From assembly GCF_014699005.1 (NCBI RefSeq), contig NZ_JACWZY010000002.1, positions 372,001 through 436,000 on the forward strand: a stretch of DNA of 64,000 nt, in the 5' to 3' direction. A model generated the notes under the pieces. The model had not been told where the DNA came from and made no database searches. It worked only from the letters and a program-made list of their open reading frames with translations. Shown here piece after piece: positions 45,879-54,766 of this stretch. The translations under genes were made by a program, and so were the position numbers. Source of the DNA: Spirosoma profusum (GTDB lineage: Bacteria; Bacteroidota; Bacteroidia; Cytophagales; Spirosomataceae). The first letter of the stretch is position 1, and each line of letters opens with the position of its first letter.

Positions 45879-46649
45879 ATGAACGTACTGATTATTGAAG
45901 ATGAAGATTTAGCCGCCCTTCGTCTAACTAAATTATTAGCTGAAATAAATCCGCAGATACGTATTATACATACCACGTCAAGCGTCGAAGCCTCTGTAGA
46001 CTATCTACAAACGAAACCAGCCCTTGATTTAATCTTCATGGATATTGAGCTGGCAGACGGGCAAAGTTTCGAGATTTTTGAACAAACGGTCGTTGCTGCG
46101 CCGGTCATCTTCACTACGTCATACGATGAATACGCTATCAAAGCTTTCAAAGTCAACAGCATTGATTACCTGCTGAAGCCGATCAAACAACCCGAACTGG
46201 TGGCCAGTCTGCAAAAATTTCAGCAATTGACTCAACCTGCTCCGGCACTCCAGCACGAAGCTATCGATGCGCTGGTTGATCAGTTACGTCGGCAGACGTT
46301 GCCAGCCGAATATCGCCGTCGTTTTTTGGTGCGTCATCTTTCGCAATGGTTGCCAGTTGAGGTCAGTGAGATTGCCTATTTTCACTCCGAGGAGCGCGTA
46401 ACGCTGTTCCGTACGTTCAAAGGACAAAAGTTTTCGCTGGATTATACGATGGATCAGGTGATTGATATGCTGGACCCAAATCTATTCTTTCGGGCTAGTC
46501 GGCAGTTTATCGTGAACATTCAGGCAGTGCAGCAGATACATCCATATATCAACAATAAGCTCAAGCTGACGCTGAATCCTGCGCCTGATGAAGATGTACT
46601 GGTGAGCCGCGAACGCGCTACTGAGTTTAAAAACTGGATGGGTAAATAG
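45879..46649 (+). CDS. LytTR-family response regulator
   Basis: The 256-residue protein has a receiver domain with phospho-acceptor D55 (LIFMDIELADG), acidic residues D8-E9-D10 region and K110-type lysine in SIDYLLKPIKQ, and a C-terminal LytTR domain (about 150-256) with EVSEIAYFHSEERVTLFRT and FRASRQFIVNIQAVQQIHPY. Together with the LytS-like kinase at 44536 it forms a two-component system. In Bacteroidota such pairs often control envelope or carbon-source genes; no target is identified here. A perfect palindrome precedes the gene. Confidence 0.94.
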   Translation: MNVLIIEDEDLAALRLTKLLAEINPQIRIIHTTSSVEASVDYLQTKPALDLIFMDIELADGQSFEIFEQTVVAAPVIFTTSYDEYAIKAFKVNSIDYLLKPIKQPELVASLQKFQQLTQPAPALQHEAIDALVDQLRRQTLPAEYRRRFLVRHLSQWLPVEVSEIAYFHSEERVTLFRTFKGQKFSLDYTMDQVIDMLDPNLFFRASRQFIVNIQAVQQIHPYINNKLKLTLNPAPDEDVLVSRERATEFKNWMGK

Positions 46650-46656
46650 TGACAGC

Positions 46657-47358
46657 TTACTTCATCAACAAGTCTTTAGCCACGGGCAATGCTTTGGTGG
46701 CCCATTGTTGCATCTGTTTGCCGGAATAATGCAGTCCATCGGAAGCAAACTGCGAATCATCGCCCGCTGCTGATCTTGTGAGCGGAGTGATGTCTACAAA
46801 TGGAATGTTCGCTTTCTGGCATTCGTCTTTAGCAATGGCGTTGAACTGGTCGATTTCCTGCCCAATTTTCGTTTTGTTTTGACCCGTTGCATACGGAGAG
46901 GCTCCCCAGTCGGGGATGGAGAGCACAAAAACATGGTTGCTATTTCCTCCTGCGAATTTGATAGCTGTCTGAAGTAACTCCTTAAACTCGGTTCGATACC
47001 GATCCTGACTTTGCCCTCTGTACTGATTATTTACGCCAATCAGTAGCGAAACCAAGCTGTATGTTTTCTGATTGCCACTGGCTTTAATGGCGTCCTGAAG
47101 TTCGGCGGTCGTCCAGCCGGTTCGGGCAATAATATCGGGAGTCGCTACGTCTACACTTTCTTTACGTAGCATTCCGGCCAACTGAACACTCCAGCGGTCG
47201 GCTTCCGAAACGCTTTCCCCAATTGTATATGAGTCGCCAAGCGATAAAAAGGAATAGTTGGCTAATGGAGCAGTTGGAGTGGGCATAGCGTCAGAATCAG
47301 TGCTACGTTGCACGCAGGCCAGTAGGAGAGGGGCGAAGAAAAACAGCAGTTTCGTCAT
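46657..47358 (-). CDS. SGNH/GDSL hydrolase lipoprotein
   Basis: 233 residues with a lipoprotein signal (LLFFFAPLLLACVQ, Cys 15). The four SGNH blocks are present: FLSLGDSYTIGE (Ser 43), a block I/II glycine in IARTGWTTAEL, SLLIGVNNQYRG (Asn), and FASDGLHYSGKQM (Asp-His). It is an esterase or lipase acting in the periplasm or outer membrane, perhaps deacetylating a polysaccharide. It is convergent with the LytTR regulator (7-bp gap) and downstream of a 22-bp inverted repeat. Confidence 0.9.
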   Translation of the reverse strand: MTKLLFFFAPLLLACVQRSTDSDAMPTPTAPLANYSFLSLGDSYTIGESVSEADRWSVQLAGMLRKESVDVATPDIIARTGWTTAELQDAIKASGNQKTYSLVSLLIGVNNQYRGQSQDRYRTEFKELLQTAIKFAGGNSNHVFVLSIPDWGASPYATGQNKTKIGQEIDQFNAIAKDECQKANIPFVDITPLTRSAAGDDSQFASDGLHYSGKQMQQWATKALPVAKDLLMK

Positions 47359-47378
47359 GGTCGTATTCGTTCATTAAA

Positions 47379-47438
47379 CACTACGTTACGTTCACGAATC
47401 GGGTCTAAAATCGGCAGATTCGTGAACGTAACGTAGTG
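47379..47438. repeat. 22-bp perfect inverted repeat
   Basis: CACTACGTTACGTTCACGAATC (split here as 47379-47400) pairs perfectly with 47417-47438 (GATTCGTGAACGTAACGTAG and TG). Loop 16 nt. It lies between two minus-strand genes, after the SDR stop and 20 bp before the SGNH hydrolase start. It contains two copies of the TACGT motif per arm. Confidence 0.85.
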
Positions 47439-47481
47439 AAATTACGTACGAACGTAACAAACGGATTGTTGTTCTATACGT

Positions 47482-48165
47482 TCAGGCCCGATTGTAGAGT
47501 TTAATAACGGTTTCCCGCATCATTTGGCCGGTATCGTTTAGCAGAAAGCCAATTAATTCGGCGATGTTGCTGGCGGGTACCCATCGACTTGGGTCGGCGT
47601 CGGGCATCGCGGTTCGGTTGGTGGGCGTATCGATGGTGCTGGGCACAATAACGGTGGCCGTAATATTTTTCGACTTTCCCTGCGCATTAATAATGTCGGC
47701 CAGTTCAAAGACAAGCGTTTTGCTCAACGCATACGCCACTACGTTCTTTCCTTCATTGGCGTGGAGGGCCGGTCGGGCACCGATAAATACAAACTGCCCT
47801 TTCCCCTGTTTCTCGAACTTGGCCATCAGCGGTTTGACGAGGTTGAAAACAGATAGGAAATTAACGTCGAACATACTCTGCAACAACGCTGTATCAGTTT
47901 CCTGAATGGTTCCCATTGCAAATCCACCCACCAGCAGAATAGCCGCCTGAATCGAGTCGGATTCATGTTCATTCAGAAACGTATTGACACTAGTTTCGTC
48001 CACTACGTTCACTTCCTTCGTTTCAACATTTGGTAACGTATCGAATAAATTGACGTGTCGGCCTGAGCCAACTGTAGCTAGTATATGGTATCCTTGCTCA
48101 TGCAAATGGGTCACTACGTCCTGACCAAGCCCGCCTGATGCCCCGGTAATCAATAGCGTATTCAT
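47482..48165 (-). CDS. Short-chain dehydrogenase/reductase
   Basis: 227 residues with the NAD(P)-binding motif TGASGGLG (7-14), the active-site tyrosine/lysine in VAYALSKTLVFE, and a conserved serine region near FIGARPAL. The classical SDR serine is replaced or shifted (FVFIGARPALHAN), so the catalytic triad should be checked. Its NVVDETSVNTF segment matches SDRs that handle NADPH. The substrate is unknown. Cytoplasmic. Confidence 0.85.
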   Translation of the reverse strand: MNTLLITGASGGLGQDVVTHLHEQGYHILATVGSGRHVNLFDTLPNVETKEVNVVDETSVNTFLNEHESDSIQAAILLVGGFAMGTIQETDTALLQSMFDVNFLSVFNLVKPLMAKFEKQGKGQFVFIGARPALHANEGKNVVAYALSKTLVFELADIINAQGKSKNITATVIVPSTIDTPTNRTAMPDADPSRWVPASNIAELIGFLLNDTGQMMRETVIKLYNRA

Positions 48166-48222
48166 AAAATTGGTGGTGTTACGTTAAAAATGGGTGTCGA
48201 TTAAAGCACTAAAGCCAAAATA

Positions 48223-48268
48223 ATCGAAAAACCCTGCCCGAATGTTACGTCAGGCAGGGTTTTTCGAT
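48223..48268. terminator. Bidirectional terminator after prfB
   Basis: ATCGAAAAACCCTGCC (48223-48238) pairs perfectly with GGCAGGGTTTTTCGAT (48253-48268). Both strands have T-rich flanks, but it lies 9 bp after the prfB stop, so it mainly ends that minus-strand transcript. Confidence 0.88.
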
Positions 48269-48276
48269 GAATCCTA

Positions 48277-49351
48277 TTACTGATCGAGCAGAAAGGCTTT
48301 GATGAACGGGTCCAGATCACCATCTAGAACCGCATCCGTATTGGACGTTTGATGGCCAGTACGATGGTCTTTCACGCGCCGGTCGTCCAGTACGTACGAA
48401 CGTATCTGCGATCCCCATTCGATCTTCTGTTTACCGGCTTCGACTTCGGCGCGGGCCGCGTTACGTTTCTGAACTTCAATCTCATACAGTTTCGATTTCA
48501 GCAAACGTATCGCCACCTCTTTGTTCTGCAACTGACTCCGTTCCTGCTGACATTCAATAATCAATCCAGAAGGCCGGTGGCGCAATCGAACCGCCGTTTC
48601 TACTTTGTTTACGTTCTGCCCACCAGCACCGCCAGATCGGAACGTATCCCAGTCAATATCAGCCGGATTCACTTCGATGTTAATGGTATCATCAACCAGC
48701 GGATAGGCAAACACCGACGCAAAGGACGTGTGCCGTCGGGCGTTAGAATCGAACGGAGAAATACGAACCAATCGATGAACGCCATTCTCTGATTTCAGAA
48801 AACCATACGCCAGCGGACCGTCGACTTCAATGGTAGCCGATTTAATTCCCGCCGTATCGCCTTCCTGGTAATCGACCTGTTTAAGGTTGTAGCCGTGTTT
48901 TTCGGCCCAGCGCATGTACATTCGATACAGCATATCGGCCCAATCCTGGCTTTCGGTACCACCGGCACCAGCGTTAATTTCGAGGACGGCGCTGAGCTGG
49001 TCTTCCTCGTTACCGAGCATTTTTTTCAGCTCAAGGTCATCGAGCGTGATTAGTACTTTTTCCTTTTCTTCATCGACCTCTTCTTCGGTTACCTCGCCCG
49101 CTTCGTAGAACTCAAACAGCGTTTCGAGGTCGCCGAGTTGGGTGTTCAGGTTTTCGTAGCCAGAAATCCAGCCTTTTAGTCCGCGTACCTGCTTCATTAC
49201 ACCTTCGGCGCGGGCAGCATCCGACCAGAATTCGGGCTGAAAGGTTTGTTGTTCGAGTTCGGCTAATTGTTCTTTCTTGTTATCGTAGTCAAAGATACCC
49301 CCTTAGAGCCTCTACTCTGGCTCTCAAGTCGGTCAACTGGTCAGTTGTCAT
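48277..49351 (-). CDS. prfB: Peptide chain release factor 2, with programmed +1 frameshift
   Basis: Translation starts at the ATG at 49351 ([20 protein letters not shown]), meets TGA after 20 codons at 49291-49289, and continues in the +1 frame from GAC at 49290 to the stop at 48277, giving about 357 residues, normal for RF2. The second frame holds [18 protein letters not shown] (SPF, recognition of UGA/UAA) and [19 protein letters not shown] (GGQ peptidyl-tRNA hydrolysis motif). RF2 releases nascent chains at UGA and UAA. The frameshift makes its own level depend on RF2 activity. Reading the gene from an internal start would wrongly remove the first 51 residues. Confidence 0.96.
49288..49303 (-). 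promoter_or_regulatory. prfB programmed frameshift site
   Basis: On the minus strand the sequence is AGGGGGTATCTTTGAC: an internal Shine-Dalgarno-like AGGGGG, spacer TAT, slippery CTT and the TGA stop followed by C. This is the canonical RF2 recoding signal. Confidence 0.95.
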
Positions 49352-49382
49352 GAACTTGTTTTCTTGGTTTGAAAATTTGGTT

Positions 49383-49440
49383 GTTACGCAGAGGTATTTC
49401 TATATTTTTCTCTGTGAATCTTTTTTAACCTCTGCGTAAC
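49383..49440. repeat. Inverted repeat in the prfB/lpd divergent gap
   Basis: GTTACGCAGAGGT (49383-49395) pairs perfectly with ACCTCTGCGTAAC (49428-49440); the loop of 32 nt is T-rich. It lies 32 bp upstream of the prfB start and could influence either promoter. Other bases of the gap contain the lpd promoter. Confidence 0.7.
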
Positions 49441-49511
49441 AATTTTAAATCACAAAGATAGAACAAAAGCAGGTGGTAGAAGGGTTTGGTCTCGGTATCA
49501 ACTTTTCAACC

Positions 49512-49519
49512 TACCTTTG
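49512..49519 (+). promoter_or_regulatory. -7 element TACCTTTG of the lpdA promoter
   Basis: TACCTTTG is an exact match to TAnnTTTG and lies 54 bp before the ATG at 49574. A TTTG at about 49485-49488 upstream is a candidate -33 element with slightly long spacing (23 nt). Confidence 0.5.
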
Positions 49520-49573
49520 CGTTCTCCTTCAAGAGATCGCATTACTCATTTTTCATTATACATTTCATAGATA

Positions 49574-50974
49574 ATGGCTTCACAGTACGATGTAATCGTT
49601 GTGGGTAGCGGGCCGGGCGGCTATGTAGCTGCTATCCGGGCGTCGCAATTGGGATTGAAAACGGCTGTCATCGAGCGCGAAAGTCTCGGCGGCATTTGCC
49701 TGAACTGGGGTTGTATTCCCACCAAAGCTCTGCTGAAATCCGCGCAGGTTTTTGAATATATCAAGCATTCCGCCGATTACGGCATTACTATTTCGGGCGA
49801 GTCGAAACCCGATTTTGGTGCCGTAATCAAACGGAGTCGGGGCGTTGCCGATAGCATGAGCAAAGGCGTTACGTTCCTGATGAAGAAGAATAAAATCGAT
49901 GTCATTGCCGGCACGGGTAAAGTGAAAAAAGGCAAGAAAGTAGACGTAACGGCTGCCGATGGTAAGGTTACGGAATACGAAGCCAAACACATCATCATCG
50001 CCACCGGTGGTCGGGCGCGTCAGTTGCCAAGCGTCCCCATCGACGGCAACAAAGTGATCGAATACCGGAAAGCGATGTCGCTCGAAAAACGGCCTGATTC
50101 GATGCTGGTGATTGGTTCGGGTGCCATTGGTGTTGAGTTCGCGTATGTGTATGCCAGCATGGGCACGAAAGTGACCATCATTGAATTCCTGCCGAACGTA
50201 GTGCCCGTTGAAGATGAAGACATCTCCAAAGAACTCGCCAAGCAGTACAAAAAACTCGGTATAGACATCTACACAAAATCGGAAGTAACGAAAGTCGATA
50301 CGAGCGGCAACGGCTGCAAAGTGTTTGTGAAAACGCCCGACGGTGAGAAAACCTTCGACGTCGACGTCGTACTGTCGGCGGCTGGCGTTGTGGCTAACAT
50401 CGAAAACATTGGTCTTGAAGAAACGGGTATCGCCGTTGATCGGGGCAAAATCGTAACCGACGATTATTACCGCACCAACGTAGATGGTTATTACGCCATC
50501 GGCGATTGCACGAAAGGTCAGGCGCTGGCACACGTAGCGTCGGCTGAAGCCATCATCTGCGTTGAGAAAATTGCTGGCTTGGCACACGTAGAGCCACTGA
50601 ATTACAACAACATTCCGGGTTGTACGTACTGCTCACCTGAAATCGCTTCGGTGGGTTACACGGAGAAAGCGGCTCGTGAAGCTGGTTACGAACTGAAAGT
50701 GGGTAAGTTCCCGTTCTCGGCATCGGGTAAGGCGAAGGCCGCCGGTACTCCGGAAGGTTTCGTGAAGGTAATTTTCGATGCCAAATACGGCGAGTTTTTA
50801 GGGGCTCACTTCATCGGTAACAACGTAACGGAAATGATTGCCGAGGTAGTAGCTGCCCGCAAACTCGAAACCACAGGCGAAGAAATTCTGAAAGCCGTTC
50901 ACCCGCACCCCACCATGTCGGAAGCCATCAAAGATGCGACGGAAGCGGCTTACGGTGAGGCTATTCACTTGTAG
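49574..50974 (+). CDS. lpdA: Dihydrolipoyl dehydrogenase
   Basis: The 466-residue flavoprotein begins with the FAD motif VVGSGPGGYVAA and redox pair C42/C47 in GGICLNWGCIPTKALL. The NAD-binding motif VIGSGAIGVEFAYVY (near 177) and the catalytic HPHPTMSEA (H445, E450) at the C-terminus complete the enzyme. It reoxidises dihydrolipoyl groups in pyruvate and 2-oxoglutarate dehydrogenase and in glycine cleavage, where it would act with GcvP at the left end of the window. It is monocistronic, with a terminator downstream. Confidence 0.97.
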   Translation: MASQYDVIVVGSGPGGYVAAIRASQLGLKTAVIERESLGGICLNWGCIPTKALLKSAQVFEYIKHSADYGITISGESKPDFGAVIKRSRGVADSMSKGVTFLMKKNKIDVIAGTGKVKKGKKVDVTAADGKVTEYEAKHIIIATGGRARQLPSVPIDGNKVIEYRKAMSLEKRPDSMLVIGSGAIGVEFAYVYASMGTKVTIIEFLPNVVPVEDEDISKELAKQYKKLGIDIYTKSEVTKVDTSGNGCKVFVKTPDGEKTFDVDVVLSAAGVVANIENIGLEETGIAVDRGKIVTDDYYRTNVDGYYAIGDCTKGQALAHVASAEAIICVEKIAGLAHVEPLNYNNIPGCTYCSPEIASVGYTEKAAREAGYELKVGKFPFSASGKAKAAGTPEGFVKVIFDAKYGEFLGAHFIGNNVTEMIAEVVAARKLETTGEEILKAVHPHPTMSEAIKDATEAAYGEAIHL

Positions 50975-50993
50975 AATTCGATAGCTTTTTGTC

Positions 50994-51040
50994 AATGCCG
51001 TTAAGTTGTGATACGTAGCAACTTAGCGGCATTTTGTTTT
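50994..51040 (+). terminator. Terminator after lpdA
   Basis: AATGCCGTTAAGTTG (50994-51008) pairs with CAACTTAGCGGCATT (51019-51033), one G-T wobble, followed by TTGTTTT. A palindromic repeat follows 16 bp later. Confidence 0.85.
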
Positions 51041-51055
51041 AATACGTAGCATTTC

Positions 51056-51143
51056 TTTGTCATGCTGACGAAGGAAGCAGCTTAACGTTTCCTTTTTGGC
51101 TCGTTCGGATGCCTTATGATGCTTCCTTCGTCAGCATAACAAA
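51056..51143. repeat. Palindromic intergenic repeat, ATGCT subtype, copy 7 (degraded)
   Basis: Arms TTTGTCATGCTGACGAAGGA and complement, but with several changes (AGCAGC instead of AGCATC on the left; CATAAC instead of CATGAC on the right). The most degenerate copy in the window. Confidence 0.85.
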
Positions 51144-51255
51144 TAAAATGCATAGCGAAAGAGCTCCTCATTCATTCGTCACCAATAAACCGGCATCCAT
51201 CCGGTTGAATACTGAGTTTATCCCTTTTCCTTTTTATAGGAATTTATCTGGAGTC

Positions 51256-51280
51256 ACCTTTGTAGCATCAATCTGATGCT
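51256..51280 (+). promoter_or_regulatory. Promoter -7 box and adjacent hairpin at the receptor start
   Basis: CACCTTTG (51256-51263) resembles TAnnTTTG. It is followed by AGCATCA-ATC-TGATGCT (51264-51280), a 7-bp perfect inverted repeat that directly touches the ATG at 51281. The repeat could be an operator or a small hairpin masking the start. The gap 50975-51280 otherwise holds the terminator and the palindromic repeat. Confidence 0.45.
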
Positions 51281-53848
51281 ATGAAAACGAACATCGCTCT
51301 ACTCACAACACTTCTACTTGCTCTTACTTTGCTAGGCCCGGTTCAGGCTCAATTCCCAATGGGAGGAGGAAGCACTCAACCCAAAGCCTTACCTGGAACT
51401 GCTGGGGACACAAGACCCACAGGAACTGCTAAAATCATTGGCTCTGTAGCCGACTCAGCGCAAGGCAAAGCGGTTGAATTTGCCAGCATTGCTCTCTTCA
51501 ACAAATCGAACGATAAAGCCGTCGATGGTACGGTCGCCGATGAGAAAGGCAAGTTCACTCTACCAAAACTGCCTGCTGGTCAATATCGGGTGCTGGTTAG
51601 TTTTGTAGGTTTTCGCAATAAGACCATCGATAACGTTACGTTGGTCGATGGTCAGAATCTTGATTTAGGGTCTATCAAACTGAGTTCCAGCATTAAAACC
51701 CTGGAAGAAGTAACCGTAGTGGGTCAGGCGGCTCTTATCGAAGAAAAAGTTGACCGGCTGGTTTATAATGCCGAGAAAGACATTACCGCTAAAGGTGGAG
51801 ACGCCACCGACATTCTTCGTAAAGTGCCGATGCTCAGCGTCGATTTGGATGGGAACGTATCACTACGTGGTAGCCAGAATATTCGTGTGTTGATCAACAA
51901 CAAACCATCGACTATCGTTGCCAACAGCGTGGCTGACGCGTTGAAGCAAATCCCGGCCGATCAGATTAAAACCGTTGAAGTCATTACGTCTCCATCGGCC
52001 AAGTACGATGCTGAAGGATCGGGTGGTATCATCAACATCATCACTAAAAAGAACAGTTTGCAGGGTCTGAACCTCAACATTGATTCGGGCGTGGGGAACC
52101 GGGGGGCGCAACTGGCGCTAAACGGTAACTACCGCAAAGGCAAAGCTGGCTTTACGCTAGGCGGCTTCGGTCGGGCGATATACAACACAAAAACGTCGAC
52201 CAGTCTGGACCAAAGCAGTGAAGTAAACGGTGTGCAAACCTTGACTCGTCAGATAGGTGACGGACGTAGTTCGGGTATGTTTGGTCAGTATAATCTGGGA
52301 TTTGACTACGATCTGGCTAAAGATCAAAGTTTAACGGCGGGAGTTCGCTATGGCGTCCGCAACTTTGCAAACCAACAGGATCTGGTTACTCAGCTATTTA
52401 ATAACAACTCGCTTACGTCGACGTCGAATCGGAATGTTGATGCCAAAAACCTATCTGGAACTGTCGATGCCAACATCGATTACCTGCATACGTTTAAACC
52501 ACAACAGGAGTGGAGCATTTCGACCCTATATAGCCGCAACGATCTGACTAACAACTTCGATGCCGATCTTCTGAACAGTTCCAGACAGTTGACGAGTCGT
52601 CAGCGGAACCTGAATAGTAATATAAACCAGGAGTTTACGCTGCAAACCGATTACCAGACGCCAATTAAGAAAAACCAACTGATTGAATTTGGTGGTAAAG
52701 CTATTTTTCGGGAAGTAAACAGTGATTATAAATACCTGGTGGCTGGCCCTTCTGGTGTTTTCAGTACCGAAGCCAACAATACGTTGGGCGAACTAACGTA
52801 TCACCAGAACATCGCTGCCGGTTATACGTCCTACACCTACACGACCAAAAATCGCTATACGTTCAAAGGCGGAGCGCGTTACGAACACACCTTTATCGAT
52901 GCCAGCACCCGCGAAGGAGGTAACTTAGGCGTTGGCGACTATGGCGTGCTGGTACCCAGTGTGAATGCGTCGAAAACCTTTAAAGGCACTACGTTGAAAC
53001 TGGGCTTTAACCGCCGGATTCAACGTCCTGGTCTGCAACAATTGAACCCCAACTTCAATGCAGCGAACCCACAGGTGATTCAGGTCGGTAACCCAACACT
53101 ACGTCCTGAGTTAACCAATAATTTTGAACTGGGTGTAAGCAAAACCATCGGCAAAACGTTCGTGAACGCTACGTTCTTTGGCCGGTCAACCAACAACGCG
53201 ATTACGCAGGTGAGCCAGCCTTCCGATTCACTTCCCGGAGCCATCGTTACTACGTATCAGAACATTGGCCGCCAGCACAGTTATGGCATCAACCTGTTCA
53301 CGAACATAGCTTTTACGTCGAAAATCAACATGGGTATCTTCCTGAACGGGTTCTATACCAGCTTAACCGGTCAGGCGATGGGCCGCGACAGAGTATCGAC
53401 CACATTCACCAACACAGGCGTAAACATAAGCGGTGGTTCGTTCCTGAATGCTACGTTCAAAAATGGCTGGGGAGCGCAGGCATTTGGGTTCATGCAGGGA
53501 AATCAGGTGCAGTTGCAGGGTACACAGGGTGGTTTTGCTTTCTACACGGTTGGCGTGAAAAAAGAATTCAAGGACAAAAAGGCCAGTGTGGGCTTAGCGG
53601 CTGAAAACTTCCTGAACAATCGGTTCAATATTCACACGGTTCTGAACTCGCCGTTGTTTAATCAAACAAATGATGTGTATCTTTATAACCGGGGTATTCG
53701 TCTGACGTTTACGTACAAAATTGGTAAGATGACGATGGAAGCGCCCCGCAAAAAAGCGAAATCGGTTAATAACGATGACGTGAAGAGTGACGGCCAGAAC
53801 CAGGGTGGAGGTGGAACTTCGAATGGGGGCGGAACGCCACGTCAATAA
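51281..53848 (+). CDS. TonB-dependent receptor-like outer-membrane protein with CarboxypepD_reg domain
   Basis: The 855-residue protein has a signal peptide (IALLTTLLLALTLLGPVQA), a CarboxypepD_reg-like domain (about 50-128, KIIGSVADSAQGKAVEFASI), then a plug (LRKVPMLSVDLDGNVSLRG, INNKPSTIVANSVADALKQIP, INIITKKNS) and a barrel of beta strands. It belongs to the OMP_b-brl_3 group of TonB-dependent receptor-like proteins. No strong TonB-box is seen. The C-terminus is Gly/Asn-rich (GGGGTSNGGGTPRQ), unusual after a barrel end strand. The ligand is unknown. It is followed by a LolA-like gene. Confidence 0.87.
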   Translation: MKTNIALLTTLLLALTLLGPVQAQFPMGGGSTQPKALPGTAGDTRPTGTAKIIGSVADSAQGKAVEFASIALFNKSNDKAVDGTVADEKGKFTLPKLPAGQYRVLVSFVGFRNKTIDNVTLVDGQNLDLGSIKLSSSIKTLEEVTVVGQAALIEEKVDRLVYNAEKDITAKGGDATDILRKVPMLSVDLDGNVSLRGSQNIRVLINNKPSTIVANSVADALKQIPADQIKTVEVITSPSAKYDAEGSGGIINIITKKNSLQGLNLNIDSGVGNRGAQLALNGNYRKGKAGFTLGGFGRAIYNTKTSTSLDQSSEVNGVQTLTRQIGDGRSSGMFGQYNLGFDYDLAKDQSLTAGVRYGVRNFANQQDLVTQLFNNNSLTSTSNRNVDAKNLSGTVDANIDYLHTFKPQQEWSISTLYSRNDLTNNFDADLLNSSRQLTSRQRNLNSNINQEFTLQTDYQTPIKKNQLIEFGGKAIFREVNSDYKYLVAGPSGVFSTEANNTLGELTYHQNIAAGYTSYTYTTKNRYTFKGGARYEHTFIDASTREGGNLGVGDYGVLVPSVNASKTFKGTTLKLGFNRRIQRPGLQQLNPNFNAANPQVIQVGNPTLRPELTNNFELGVSKTIGKTFVNATFFGRSTNNAITQVSQPSDSLPGAIVTTYQNIGRQHSYGINLFTNIAFTSKINMGIFLNGFYTSLTGQAMGRDRVSTTFTNTGVNISGGSFLNATFKNGWGAQAFGFMQGNQVQLQGTQGGFAFYTVGVKKEFKDKKASVGLAAENFLNNRFNIHTVLNSPLFNQTNDVYLYNRGIRLTFTYKIGKMTMEAPRKKAKSVNNDDVKSDGQNQGGGGTSNGGGTPRQ

Positions 53849-53852
53849 ATAA

Positions 53853-53888
53853 GTAACGCGAACGGTTCACTACAACCGTTCGCGTTAC
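53853..53888 (+). terminator. 15-bp perfect hairpin between receptor and LolA-like genes
   Basis: GTAACGCGAACGGTT (53853-53867) pairs perfectly with AACCGTTCGCGTTAC (53874-53888). No T tract follows, so it may attenuate rather than stop transcription or stabilise the upstream mRNA end. Confidence 0.5.
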
Positions 53889-53933
53889 GTTCAAATCCCT
53901 AATTACTTAACTTAATCAAACCCCAGTTAACAA

Positions 53934-54647
53934 ATGAAAACCAATAAATTTCTGGCCGCGACACTGGCCGTTTGCTTCTCCGTCGGCGCATACGCTCAGA
54001 CCGTGGACGAAATCGTTGATAAACACGTTGCTGCCCTGGGTGGTAAGGATAAATTGAGCGGTGTGAAATCAGTTTATACCGAACGCTCGCTATCGGTGCA
54101 GGGCATGGATATACCAACCAAATCGACGGTGGTAGTCGGTAAAGCCATGCGTACCGAGTCGTCGGTGATGGGTAATTCGATGGTTCAGGTAGTGGATGGC
54201 AGCACCGGCTGGATGATTCGTCCGGCCATGATGGGCGGCTCAGGCGACCCTGAAGAAATGCCTGCCGATCAGGTGAAGCAGCAAATGGGCCAGCTTGATC
54301 CGTTTGGGCCGCTGGTTAACTACCAGGAAAAAGGTAACAAGATTGAACTGGTCGGCAAAGAGAAAGTTGACGGTAAAGACGCTTACCACCTGAAAGTGAC
54401 CACGAAAGAAGGACAGACCGTGGAAGAGTTTGTCGATGCCGATACGTATCTGATCAGCAAAATCAAGATGGCGATGAACGGGCAGACGGGCGAAATCAGC
54501 CTGTCGAACTACAAAGAGAAAGATGGTATTAAATTTCCAAATACCATGGAAATGAATTCGCCACAGGGTGCCCTTACATTTACGACCGAGAAAATAACGA
54601 TCAACGGCCCGGTTGACGAAGCTATTTTCAAGAAACCAGCTAAGTAA
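53934..54647 (+). CDS. Exported LolA-like outer-membrane lipoprotein-sorting-type protein
   Basis: 237 residues with a signal peptide (KFLAATLAVCFSVGAYA). QTVDEIVDKHVAALGGKDKLSGVKS opens a fold seen in exported LolA/LppX-like proteins (a half-barrel with a hydrophobic cavity), followed by strands such as YHLKVTTKEGQTVEEFVDADTYLI. The gene follows a receptor gene by 85 bp and may help receive its ligand or lipid, which is inference. The exact fold class (LolA versus DUF4292) cannot be separated here. Confidence 0.75.
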   Translation: MKTNKFLAATLAVCFSVGAYAQTVDEIVDKHVAALGGKDKLSGVKSVYTERSLSVQGMDIPTKSTVVVGKAMRTESSVMGNSMVQVVDGSTGWMIRPAMMGGSGDPEEMPADQVKQQMGQLDPFGPLVNYQEKGNKIELVGKEKVDGKDAYHLKVTTKEGQTVEEFVDADTYLISKIKMAMNGQTGEISLSNYKEKDGIKFPNTMEMNSPQGALTFTTEKITINGPVDEAIFKKPAK

Positions 54648-54687
54648 ATAGCTTATTCGGCACTTCATAATGCTCATTTCAAAACGT

Positions 54688-54733
54688 CCGCCGGGTCAGT
54701 AGCCTAAAAACTGCTGACCCGGCGGTCATTTTG
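54688..54733 (+). terminator. Strong GC-rich terminator
   Basis: CCGCCGGGTCAGTAG (54688-54702) pairs with CTGCTGACCCGGCGG (54711-54725) apart from the TA/TG base, followed by TCATTTTGTATT. It ends the LolA-like transcript. Confidence 0.88.
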
Positions 54734-54766
54734 TATTACTACGTAAGGTGAATAATGGGTTAGTGA

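Noticed and set aside
49289-49291. In-frame TGA near the prfB start as a frameshift mutation or sequencing error
   Set aside because: The context AGGGGGTATCTTTGAC is the canonical RF2 recoding site, and the second frame continues perfectly.
49580-50587. 335-codon open frame on the minus strand across the lipoamide dehydrogenase gene
   Set aside because: It is antisense to a perfect lpdA match and its translation is Phe/Arg/Asn-rich with no family features; a shadow of the high codon bias of lpdA.
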